Source of the DNA: Tyto alba
Taxonomy: Eukaryota > Chordata > Aves > Strigiformes > Tytonidae
DNA: 64,000 nt
Assembly (NCBI RefSeq): GCF_018691265.1
Contig: NW_024881322.1
Coordinates: 4,650,001 to 4,714,000, forward strand
Reading direction: 5' to 3'
In this document: positions 1-11,300 of the stretch, in pieces
Numbering within the stretch: position 1 is the stretch's first letter
How the letters are laid out: each line of letters opens with the position of its first letter
Program-made: the position numbers and the translations under genes
The notes under the pieces: generated by a model
The model's database searches: none
What the model was told of the DNA's origin: nothing
The model's input: the letters and a program-made list of their open reading frames with translations, nothing else

Positions 1-3000
1 TGTATATATATATATAAACTATATTCCACTCACACTATCTGTATAAAACAGCATCAATATCAGGCTTCAGAATAGTCAGAGAAGTAGCTCATGGGATATA
101 AATGGATAACCAGTAGAAATCAGCCCAGCAGGTTAATTTTGCTAATAATCCTGGTATTTAGGTTTTATGAAAGATACTAAGATTTGTGTGGCTAGAATAC
201 AGATTGTACCTTTTTAAATGAGCCTCCTTCCTTTGTAGCCCTGTGAAGCCTAGAGGGTGTTTTTAATCATCCTTAAATGGTTCTTGTTAAAATGAAGTGA
301 AATTAAAGGGTATTTTGGGATGTAGCTTTTTCTTTAAATACATTCCTTGTAGGTGGGGAAATTTACAATTGTTTGTACCATAGATACTCAAGCTCCATTA
401 ATGTGTCTTTGTGTGCATCATTTGTATGCAAGTTCATAAGGCGATAGCATCTTACAAACTGGTGTAAAGAAGATAATTGATTTTTAGCGCTTTCTAAAAT
501 GCGGAGCACATGCATGCCACAACCATTGTGAGTATGGAAGCATGAAAATTTTCTTGAGAAATAAGCCAGAGGAAATTTTAATTCTGACCACTTCTTAAGT
601 ATTTAATACCCTGCATGTGCATCCAGGGAATTTTAAAATCTTCCATAAATGCAGCACATATCTTCAAAAAATATATGTGCTTAGCCTCTTATCAAAGATT
701 AGGATATGGAGGACCAGATCTTCAAATGTACTGCGACTGTGGGTGAGATCATACTTAATGTTTGAAAATGTTTTGAACATCTGCAATATACTTCTAAAAA
801 CCAGGAAAGCATATGGGGTTTGGATGTTGACAGAGCAATGTCTTTGCTGCAGTTTGGAAGAGGAAGGTGGTGGCTTTGTTTCTAAATGAGACATTCCCTG
901 AGCTAAACTACTTTCTGGTGTAACATTGCAAAAGTCATTGCGGTAAACTGATCTTCAGGATTAATTCAGTTAAGAAATTACGTGGAGGATTTTGTGCTCA
1001 TAAATGTATTTTGAGGGCCATGTTTTATACACTTTTTCCCTCCGTAGAATTGGACTGTTTATACTTCTGTGTTTGTTTGATGTTATTTAAAACCAAATTG
1101 CAACAGCGCTTCAATATTCGAGGCCAATTGGAAGTCAGCCTCTAGCATCATAATCAATGAAACTAGAAGAATTTTTCAGAGCAGGACTATTTCTACAGTC
1201 CCCTTGAGGAGAGAGGCAGTATTCTGTAAGCCGGGCTCTGTCTCTTGGGCTGTTTTCTCCACAAAGGTTTCCATGAGCTGCAAATGTGTCTTCAGTCATC
1301 AAGTGTGCATTAATTTGTCCTGAACTCTGCTCAATATGTCGTCAGTGTTCAAGAAGAGCAGATACTTGTTTCTGAGGAAGAAAATGTGTCTTTAATTTGT
1401 ATTTTCGGTCCTTGCCTCTAGTGCTTGGGCAGAGGCAAGCTTTCAGGGCAAGTATGAGCCAAAATTTGAATGTAAGATGAGATCTGGAAAAAAAAACAAC
1501 CTTTCATTAAAATCCATTCAGAATCTACCATTGTCAAATATATGTAAAATTATACTATCCATTCACTTTGATTTTTTTTCTCCCCTAAATTAACTACAGT
1601 CATTAGTATGTTTCCCCAAGCAGTTCTTCACTGATGCATACTTCTTCCCTGCTGATTTTATTTAAAATGCACCTTCTAGTTCCCAGTGTCTATTCAGAGG
1701 TGTAATACCTAATCTACAAACCGTCCTCCAGAACAAGGGACAGAATTCCTCTCTGTACAGAACTCCTCCTTCGAAGTGCAGACATTTCCTTCTTGCCCCT
1801 GCCAAACGCTGCCTGTACACTGAGGATTGCTGTGGGACCAGAAAATGAGGTTATCTAGCAACTTCCCCCAGAAGTAAAGCTAGCAGTGCCCTTGGCCAGA
1901 GCACCAGCCTTGCTTCTGAGGATTTTCCGTGCTCCAGGATCTGGTGTTGATGACAAGGCTCGTACCCCACATGCCTGCAGTCACGTCACAACACAGAGCT
2001 GTTGCCTGGTGCAATTAAATTGGTTGTTGAAGTCACTTGGATCATGGCTCTTCCTGCGGCGGTACCTCTCCTTGGGGGTTTTAGGTGAGCTGTACCATCT
2101 CCAGCATAGCTTGTGTCGAGCTGCAGCCTGGCCTGGTGGGTCTGGGCTGATTCTCTGCTGCAGCCACTCTGGAATCCCATTAGTGAGAGAACAAGCTGTT
2201 TCTTCCTGCCTTAACTTCACAGCGCTTTGTTCAAATATTGAATGCCTGGGACCAGGGTTTTGAAATATTGATACAGGAGAAAGCACAGACTGTCTCAGTC
2301 AAGCCTCATGCAGGCTTTACTCAGCTGCCTTGGTGCATGTGGGACCCGTGGGGGAAGCGAAAAGGTCAGTATGACTGGCTTTCTGGGAGTGGGGTGGGGT
2401 TGGGGAAGTGTCTGGCTTTTAACAGATCATGTAGGAGAAATTTGCTGGGATGAGATCACTCATGACTTGGCAAAAGTAATACCCAAACGCCATCATCCGC
2501 AGTTGACTTCTCCCATAGTATTGAGTTAAGCAGAGCGTGAAGCCTGCCTACGTGCTGGGCAGGATTGTTCCTCGGATACTCCGGAGGCTCTTTGCATGTG
2601 ACAGCGGTTTCACCCAAAACTAGTTCATGGGGAAGAGAAAAAACTGAGCATGCAAATAATATTCCTGGCCTTCGTGTATACTGAATAGTCTCCCTTTCCC
2701 TTTTCTATCAAATCTTTCCCTTAAGGCCACTTTTCTGTTTATGCCTTAGTGATCTCTGCAGTGATGACAGACGTATGACCTGTGCATTCTTCAGTGATTT
2801 TTTTTGATATGGAAATCTTTCTGAGGTATTGGTTTGATATAAAATGGTCTCAGTGGCCTCGGGGCTGTGTGTGAGATTGCAGAGCCCTGGGGACAGGGGC
2901 CTGTGTATTCATACTGTCTCCTGCACGGCGCTAAGCTCTGCAGGCAGCTCTCCCGACATGCCAATTCCACAGCACGACCGAGGAAAGAAACAGCTTGCTC

Positions 3001-4799
3001 TGCCTCGACGGTAGCAGATCGATGAATTTGGCTGGAGGTTTTCTGAGCTGTGACAAACACGGGGACTGTCGCGGTGGCAGTGGAAGAGCAGGGTCCTCAG
3101 GCAAACATTACAGATCCTTCGGGGAGAGCGTGTCTGCGCGGGAGCATTTCTGTCCCCCGAGCAGCGGGCAGTGCTTTGCGTGACACTGCCGCGGGTCGGC
3201 CGGAGGAGGTTTTGGAGACACGTGGCATTAGCCACAGTAGCTGTTTCACGTAGCCTTGGTTTTTAGCAACCTAAGCGATAACAGAGGGATTGCCAGCATT
3301 AACTCTTCCATATGCTGCTTTGTGTTTTCTGTGCTCTTTTAGGATGATGAGAGCTTTGGACGTTTGACCACCGTGGCCTTGGCATGAGCCACGGCACACC
3401 GGGGATGGGAGACGCCGGGGCCCTGAGAACTTCTGGCTGTGTGTAGACATTGAATTCCCTTAATGGACAGCAGTAAGAGGAAAACACTTGGCTTTGACTG
3501 ATTGTTTTTTGTTGTGTTTTGGTTTTTTGGGTTTTTTTTTTTTTTTTTTCCCCTTTACATGATTTCTTCTGCTGTGAGAAATGAAGATGCTGCAAACAAC
3601 CCATCTGCGTTTCTGCAACACCTCCTCTGTTCCTTGATTATTTTAGTTTGTTGGTGTCACTTTCCATGTTTATACTATTTTCAAATGTTTGTGCCACTCT
3701 CCTCTTCCTCCCTTTTTTTTTTTTTTTTTCAGTTGCTTTACAGTGGTTGGAAGAGCTTGACTGCTCTTCTCTTGCCTCCTTTTTTACCCTAAGAACATGA
3801 TTTTTTATCTTCTTATGCATTGCTGAGATTGTTTTTCATCTTTAGTCTCACAAAGGAAGCTTCTTCATCACACTGAAACTTTTTTTTTCTTTTATCTTTT
3901 GAGGATTTTTCTAACAAAAATGAGGTTAAATCAAAAGTGATGCTTTTAAGGTGGAGATATATTCCCCATCTGTTTGACATGACTTGTTATCTACCCAGAG
4001 GGAGTGAGGAAGCGGTTCAGTGTGGTGGTTGTGATTTGAGGAAGGGCCTCCACTCAGCCAGTTGCTGCTTCTTGACTGGTTTTTCCCACGTGGGTTAGCC
4101 TGGCCCGGGTGCTTTGCTGTGACCATCTTCTCTGTGTCTTGAGGAGGGAAAAGACAAAGCACCATGTTTTTCCTTTTCAACGATGAGGGAATGCACCGTT
4201 AGTCTCTCTCTGGCGTTGCTGTGAGATGGGAAGAGAAAGTAATTGTTTAAAATTTTATTTCTTCGCTGCAGCCCACAGAAGGGGTTTCAGCCCTGCCTGA
4301 GGTGAGGAGGTGCTGGAGCCCAGCCCTGCCGGTACACTGCTCGTCAGCAGGGCTGCCCACTCTCCCCACTAGTGTTCGGGTGCCTGCCTGGGCACTGCCC
4401 CCACGATTAAGGAGACCCTTATCCACGGTGCTCTGCTGGCCAGGGGCTGTGGATGTACCTCGTATCAGTGCTTCTCGCAAGAAGTTCCTTTTTACTGACA
4501 ACAAAAGGACATGTCTTTAGGATCCCGTTTTCTGCTGCATTCTGTAGGTACAGTAGTTGCTTGCCTAGCTGCCACACTATAGAAATCTGGGTTATCATTT
4601 GAATTTTCAAGGTTGTTGAAAGCGCCTTCATTATTTTCATCTCCTCCCTGTCTCTCCCCTTCTCCATAGACACATCAGCCCACCAGATAAGCCTGGAAAA
4701 GAGGAAAAAAGAAAAGTGGGGGGGAATAAAAAAATAAAGCAGCCACGCCAGGTATCGTTAGCATTTCCCTGCGCCTGAAACTACTGATTTGGGTTTCAT
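1..4799. other. Upstream flank of SH3BP5, no gene recognised
   Basis: Positions 1-1800 are AT-rich unique sequence starting with a short (TA)n. 1800-2600 is more GC-rich without exon signals. 2930-3250 has raised CpG. T18 and T17 runs lie at 3532-3549 and 3713-3729. A perfect POU octamer (ATGCAAAT) lies at 2650-2657. In human, METTL6 lies on this side as I recall, but I find none of its coding sequence here. Confidence 0.6.
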
Positions 4800-4827
4800 G
4801 CACTGCAGCTGTGCGCACTTGCTCGGG

Positions 4828-4887
4828 ATGGCGGTGGGGGGGGGGATGGCGGGGCTCGCACCCAGCACGGCAAAATACGAGCGTTAA
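4828..4887 (+). other. Possible upstream ORF in the SH3BP5 leader
   Basis: Two in-frame ATGs (4828 and 4846) open a 19-codon frame that ends at TAA 4885-4887. This frame is in register with the main SH3BP5 start at 5176, so the TAA is also the last in-frame stop before the coding region. It matters only if transcription starts upstream of 4828, which the sequence does not show. Confidence 0.25.
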
Positions 4888-4904
4888 CACGCAAAAAAGG
4901 GCGC

Positions 4905-4966
4905 GGGGGGGGGGGGGGGGGGGAGAAAGGGGGAAGAAAAAGAAAAAAAAAAAAAAAAAAAAAAAA
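4905..4966 (+). repeat. Adjacent G19 and A24 homopolymer runs at the promoter edge
   Basis: G at 4905-4923, a short GA-rich spacer, then A at 4943-4966. The all-purine block of over 60 bases directly upstream of the GC-rich leader could form a G-quadruplex or triplex. It is also a known sort of site for sequencing and assembly error. Confidence 0.9.
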
Positions 4967-5175
4967 GGGAAACCCGGCAATTTTGCGCGCTCAGTTCTTC
5001 CTTGCGGTGCGAACGCACAAAGAGACGGGGGCGCTGTGGGGAGAGAAGGGGGAAGGAAGGCGGGGGGGGGGGGGTCCCCCCCGGAGGCGGGGCCGGCGGG
5101 GGCCGGGCCGGGGCCGGCCGAGCGGCAGCGGCGGCGGCGACAGAGGCGGCGATAGCGGCGGCGACAGCGATAGCG

Positions 5176-5310
5176 ATGGCAGCGCCAGCGGCGGGGTCCG
5201 CCGGCACGGAGGCGGGGGGGGGCAGGCGCGGCCGCGCCGCCGAGGAGGCCCCGCGCCCCGAGGAGGAGGAGGAGGAGGAGGAGGAGGAGGAGGTGGATCC
5301 CCGCATCCAG
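5176..5310 (+). CDS. SH3BP5: SH3BP5 coding exon 1 (residues 1-45)
   Basis: The start is ATG 5176, in strong initiation context (G at -3, G at +4). It is the first in-frame ATG after the stop at 4885. It encodes an Ala/Gly-rich start, then Arg-rich and acidic segments with GAG x11 (5260-5292), and ends in VDPRIQ just before the GTGAGG donor at 5311. The VDPRIQ end and the acidic run match the mammalian first exon, while the first 28 residues look lineage-specific. The exon ends in phase 0. Confidence 0.93.
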
Positions 5311-8300
5311 GTGAGGCCGCGCCGTGCCCGCCGCTCCGGCGGGGCTTGGCTTTCACGTCTAGTTTCATACGTGTCTATAATAATTGGTATAATGACTGGT
5401 TTTGCCTCATTTATTTATTTATTTATTAATTTTTTCATTTCATTATTTTTTGCCTTTTAACGCACGTATCCCCACACCCATACGCACCCGCACCTACAGA
5501 CATACATATTTGCCTTTGCGGGGCGCGGGGGGAGGCGGCCCCGGGGTGCCCCAGCCCTTTGTTACCCCCGCGGCCCCACGCAGGGCTCCCGTGGGCGCCC
5601 TTCCTTCTTCTGCCGACATCCCCCTCCCCTTTTATCTTTGACCGTGACAGCGTGACCTTGCTCGTCGAACAGAGCTGACGCTCAGAAATTTGGAAATGGG
5701 GGAGGGCATGGATTTTAAAAATTACTCGTATTTGGTTCAAAAAAGGAGCTCTTAGGGGGAAGATGGTGTCTCCTCTCTGTGAACGCGTTCTGGAATGCTT
5801 TTTATTCTTGCATGGTTTCTAAACAAAGCTTTTATCTCCAAAACCGTGTCTTGACCAATTGCCTGGTGCAAACTTCAGCACGCTGTGGTCCCTGAAATGA
5901 AATGTGTTTTTAGGTCTCTGCAGATTTATGGCTTTTGCCTCCAGCGTTGCTGGGACCGTTTGTCATGACTGAATGTAAGCATGTGCATGCACTGCTGAGA
6001 GGATGGAGCTTTGGCATAAGGCCCTCCTTGCTGTAATTGTAATTATTTTCTCCATCGTGAGCATTTATTTTCCAGGGCTGAGCAGAGCAATCGCAAAATT
6101 CACAAAACATGGTTACACAGAGCGAGGCCCTCAGCCAGAAGATAGACAGTTACTGCCCTGCTTTTGAAAAGCTGAGGTCCTTTAGTGCCTATTGATGTAA
6201 TTTTGGCCTTGGGTTCTTCCGTTTGCAACATGTTTCCACATACCTGATTTGTACGTTGTTGGTGAAACAGTGCTTTTCTTGAGTTTTCTGTTTGGTTGAG
6301 GAAACAGGCTGCTGTCTCCCTGAGAGCCGTAACATTCTTAGCCTTATAGTAAAAGGCAATTAGGTAATTTCTATAGCAGTGTCTGTTTCAGAAGATGTGG
6401 TTATGCCAATATGTATTTTTTCCAAATCCCGGGAGCTAGAAATGAAATCTGACCTCCGAGGATAAGAGAACTAAACTGTTGCCATTGATTCCTTTCTGAT
6501 TGTAACCAGAGTCATTCTTGTAATCTAGTGGGAAATGGCTCAAGTGACAATCAATTTACAGTGTGTGGTTTATACAGCTAAATGTTTCAAGGCGGATTCT
6601 GTTACACTGGTTGAAAATTAAATAATGTTTGAGTTAGAGAACATTCCTGTTGAAATCATCTCACATGGAGTAACATGTTGCTCAAATAAAGAAGGCTATT
6701 GGAGTCTGCTCCTGAGGGTTGCTTTTTGTGGTAAGAAAGTCATTAAGAATGAGCTTTGTTTTTACAGTAACTTCATTCATGCCAACACTACCTCTAGTAA
6801 ATATTTATTGAAGGGATTTAACACCTTTGTTTTTGCTGTTAAGAGATCAAAATGTTGGCACGAAGGCAGACTAAGTAAACATAATCATATGTCCCACTGA
6901 CTGGTTGTGTTCTAAAATGGTTTGCCAAAATCCAGAGTAAAATGCTGCTCATGCTGCAAGACATGTTTCTTATCAATGCTGTGCTTTCACTGCATCTCTC
7001 CTGTGGTAGTACTAACTTTATGCTAATCCTTTTGGGAGTGTGTATGTGTATCTCACTGGAAACAAGCAGATACTGATTATACTGATTAACAAGACAGAAC
7101 TTAGTGTACCTTAAGTTTATTTTTAATAGCAAAGAATAAGCCAGAACAGGAAATGTACTGCCTTAAAATGAAGCTATAGAGCTTCTCTGATTATTTTTCT
7201 TGTAAGTAGCAAAATAGACCAGTGGCACAGTTATTCTAAATGTCTCAAGGTTTCCTTTTTTCACTGAATTTGTAAGCCACAGACCTTGTGAGCTTTCACT
7301 AGGCATGCTGAATGAGCCTTCTCACTCACTTGTTTTCCCCTGATTTTTTAAATATGCATTTGAATTTTCTTTCTAGGGGGAGCTGGAAAAACTAAATCAA
7401 TCTACAGATGATATCAATCGGAGAGAGACGGAGCTGGAGGTACAAAATTCATCCTTGCATTTTCCTTTTGTGCATGTTTTGTGATCAACAGAACAGTATT
7501 TTTGAGTAGGTTCCCTCCTGAATTGTGCTATCCTGAATGGTAATTTGGCAGCTAGTCTGGTGATGATTTCTTAAAGGTGTGAATTGAGCTAACAGCTGGA
7601 ACAGAAAGGGACAAGGTAGAGGGATGCTGCTAGTGTAAAAAGCCGGTGTGGAGAACCCCCCCTCCCACTGCCAAACCCTATTTTTATTTTTTGAAACTAA
7701 ACTTAGACAAGTTCTGCTTTTACAAGTCACTGGTTTGGGTTTCTGTTCTTGTGATTTTAGACAGTGAAAGTTTATTTGCTTAAGAGGTCTTTGCCATACA
7801 ATTACCTGCCAAGATCTCTTCCTTGGTGGCTATTTTTTTTTTTTTTTTAGCTTGTTAGTTTTGCTTTTTTTGTCATTACTTTCTGAGTAAGGAAGGTACT
7901 GAAGGGGAGTTGGAGGAAAAGACTTCCTAGTTGGAAAAAGAGGTTTTCTTGAACACTTAAAAGTTTAATAGGAAGTTCTGAAGAAATTGTTTCTAAAGCC
8001 CCAAATTTGAGCTTCAGCTACCTGGCAGTTATTCTGGAAGGCTCAGCATTATTGATGTAATAACAAATCAAAGTGTTCTGCTTGCATGTCTAAATTTTCT
8101 TTTGTTAACTGCAAAACAAAGAAGATGAAGCCAGTGGAAGTGTAAGATGAATATACAGCTGAAGGAAAAGTGGCATAAAATACTACTTTAGATCCTAAAT
8201 AATTTTGATAATGTTACAGTATTTTGAATACTGCATAAAACCATGCTGAGATTGTGGTGATGAACAAACTCTAAAAGTACGTATATAGATTTCTGTTCTG

Positions 8301-11300
8301 TAGCTTCAAAACATTAGTGTTCCCCCCCCCCCCCCACTGTGTGTTTTCATGTGATGAGTACCTGGAGCTTGGGATGGTTCCTGGTAGTATTTTAAAATCT
8401 TGGAGTATCCACTGTATGCACCAAACAGAATGCAGGGTTATGAACTTCTTTGGAAACAAAGCAGCCTTGTCATGTGGCTATTTTTTTCTCCTTGTTTGCA
8501 TTTTTTGTGCTCTGTGGCATGTAGATCATTAATTTATTGGCAAATATACTTAGTGGAATGGGGGACTACTTGGTATGCAAAATTAAACTATATTTCAGCT
8601 GTGAAACTGTTCAGTGTCACTAGCTTGATATAAATTTTATGTGTGAACTTTAAAAATCAGTATGCTAGTCTGCAACAGTACCAATTAAATGGACTTCAGG
8701 ACTCTTTGTATACATATATTAAAACCCCCCACATTTTATATATATCTTTTCAGTTTCCTTATTTCATGCTGAGGTACTGAAATTGAAAGATGGTGCTCTG
8801 GGTAGTTGCCTGGATTTCATTAATCTTGTCATAACCTTGCACTGAGGACATATTATGAAGCAGATAGAATAGTAATAATAATGCAAATGCATACTCATGA
8901 AATAAGTCCCAGTGACTTAAGATGGGATTTTACTGCTTGATTAAAATTATTCATGTGTTCAAGTGTTTGTAGAGCCTGGAGATTTGTAGCTACTGTGTGT
9001 GAGACACATGCTGAACTCTAAAAGCTGAAGGGCTCGTGGATATATCATTGTAAATAGAAGAGCAGTGTTTCCACATTAGCTTGATCTTACATTGTTGCTT
9101 ACTTAGTCTAATACTAGGTGTCAGATAGTGCAGAGAATGATTATATGATGCTTCCTACCTCTGTGTCATTAAATGTTTACTGCAGATCGGTCTGTAGTAC
9201 TTAATGTAAACAGAGTTTGACATAATTAAGTTGAAATATCATCAGCAGTACGCTTTCATGAATGTTTCCTCTTTGCTTTTCATCCAAAATTCTTACTGGA
9301 TTGAAGCCAGTTTGTGGTATCGTGCAACTGCATAATTTTTAATCCAGAAAGATTTTCATTACTTTTGATCCGCTTAAATTTTGAGGACAAATGCAGTTGG
9401 GTGTTGTAAGCAAGGCTTAATTTATATACATGTTGATAGATGTATTTAAATGGACTTAGGACCTTTCTAGAGGAAATATATTAAAAAGATAACACTTGTG
9501 GTTAGAAGAAAATCCCTGCATTCACGTTCTGGGCAAGAAAAGAAAGCTTTGCTAAGCAGTCTTATGGGATAAATCCAGAGTTTGGAAGGGTGAATTTAGA
9601 ACTGGGACCATTCTGCTTCAAAGATTTCCAAAATCCTTGAATGCTGCTGAAAACGTGGGCTTCTGAGAGCTGTGCCCAGTTTGCCTTTGAAGATTTGCTG
9701 TTTTGGCTGTTATTAGCTACCTTGGGTCCCTCTTGCTACCCCTTCCTAGTTTGTGGTGCTGCTGCTACTGCACAGTATTTCATTAGAAGAAAGATGTGGG
9801 GAGTTTTTTAACCAGACAATGGAGTTATATTTATCCTACTCTTCTATTATTATTTTCTTTTCAATATCGGAACATAGTTGACTTTAATAGAAACATAGAC
9901 AGTACCATTAGGCCATTTACAGTGCAAGATGCTGATCGCCAGCTTCCTGTAGCATTACTTTGCGATCCGTACATTCCCACTGTTGCTCTTTTTCCAAGAA
10001 TAATCTGGAAAAACAATGGGAGTGTTTGAGTAGAAGGTATATTTCTTTGAAGGAAGTTCAGAAAGACACCCATGTTTTTGTGACTTGATGTACTCTCTGA
10101 TAAGCAGGAAGAGTAACCTTGTGGCATCTCAGTCCTGTGAGTCTGTTTTGGATTTCCTGTAGCTTTGCACGGGTCGCTCTGAACGGGACTGCTGACTGTC
10201 TCCAGTTCCCATTAACTGGGCAAAAAGGCTGTAGGTGTTAAATGCTTCTAAACCCCATGCTTTTGTTCTAGCTGCGCTTCAGGTCTACATCTGCAAAAGG
10301 GAAGTAAATATGCTGCTTTACCTGATGGAAATGTTACAAGGCTGAAATCGCTAGAGGCTTCCAGGACTTTGAGACCACACTGTCGTGGTGTGGCCACAGA
10401 TGTGTCCGTGTTTCAACAGTGTAGAAAATACTGGCGTTTGCTGCTCACAGAGGTGATGAAATGGGGAATTCTGTTTTAATTTGGTCAGCCTGCCTTTTTT
10501 CTATCTTTTAAAATAAGTTCTGCACCCAAACCACACGTGAGAGGGGTGGATTTACATGTGTGGCATGGGTCGAACAGATACATTGAAGTTGGCTACATCT
10601 ATTCTTTTACTTAATATAATTACTCACTTTTTGCTCTTTTGACCTATCCTATTAAACCCTGGAGAAATATCCTGACCTGATGATGCTTACAGCCTGTTCA
10701 AGAGTTGTGGAGATGCTCAAGGGCACTGAGTGGCTGGTAGTTATATGTTGCGTTAATGTATTGCCTGTTAATGAATCTTTGATTAGGCTTGATTTAAAAT
10801 CCATAACGCTGCCCATACTAAGTGCAACACTGAGCATTACTGACACAGCAAAAGGATGTTAAGGGTCCTCCAAGGGATTTTACACTTGGCTTCGCTAACA
10901 TCCCTGTTTATGTTTGAAGTGTCTGTGAAAAAGTAGGGGGAAACATCTTGCAGTGGAGATACAAGTATGTTTTGGCCAAATGCAATTTAGAGCGGTGCCT
11001 TGCTATCTGAGCTTTTTTCCTGTTTATTGGAAATGCATCTCCATCTGAACTCACATCAGGAGTTGCAAATACACGTAACAAATGTGCATGACTTGCCTGT
11101 CCAGCTAACTCATACACGTCTTTGGCTCCTGAAAGTACGATTCAGATGTAATACATTCACCCAGCATTGCAGGGAGGGGAAATACAGCACATACCATTGA
11201 AATTACCACTGGAATCCCAGCTATCCCAAATGTGGTTTTTGTTAGAGAGAGTTTTTGTGTTGCTGGAGCTACAAGCTTGCCAATGTTTAAGGGGAGACAA

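Larger units (their letters stand above)
4800..5330 (+). promoter_or_regulatory. SH3BP5: CpG-rich, TATA-less promoter and 5' UTR of SH3BP5
   Basis: Base composition changes sharply here from AT-rich flank to GC-rich sequence dense in CpG, and returns to AT-rich just inside intron 1. A GC-box-like core (GGCGGGGCC) lies at 5086-5094, with more GGGCCGG/CCGGCC motifs up to about 5120. No TATA box is evident. This is typical of a broad CpG-island promoter with dispersed start sites. I cannot place the exact transcription start; somewhere between about 4980 and 5130 is an inference. The region also carries a G19 run (4905-4923) and an A24 run (4943-4966). Confidence 0.75.

Noticed and set aside
1..4799. 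Coding exons of the expected upstream neighbour (METTL6)
   Set aside because: No segment in this flank translates to methyltransferase-like sequence with splice sites; the gene, if syntenic, lies further left.
4983..5429. Other long frames over the promoter (both strands) as proteins
   Set aside because: Gly/Arg or Pro-rich translations of GC- and homopolymer-rich DNA in the wrong frames; only the frame from ATG 5176 joins to exon 2.
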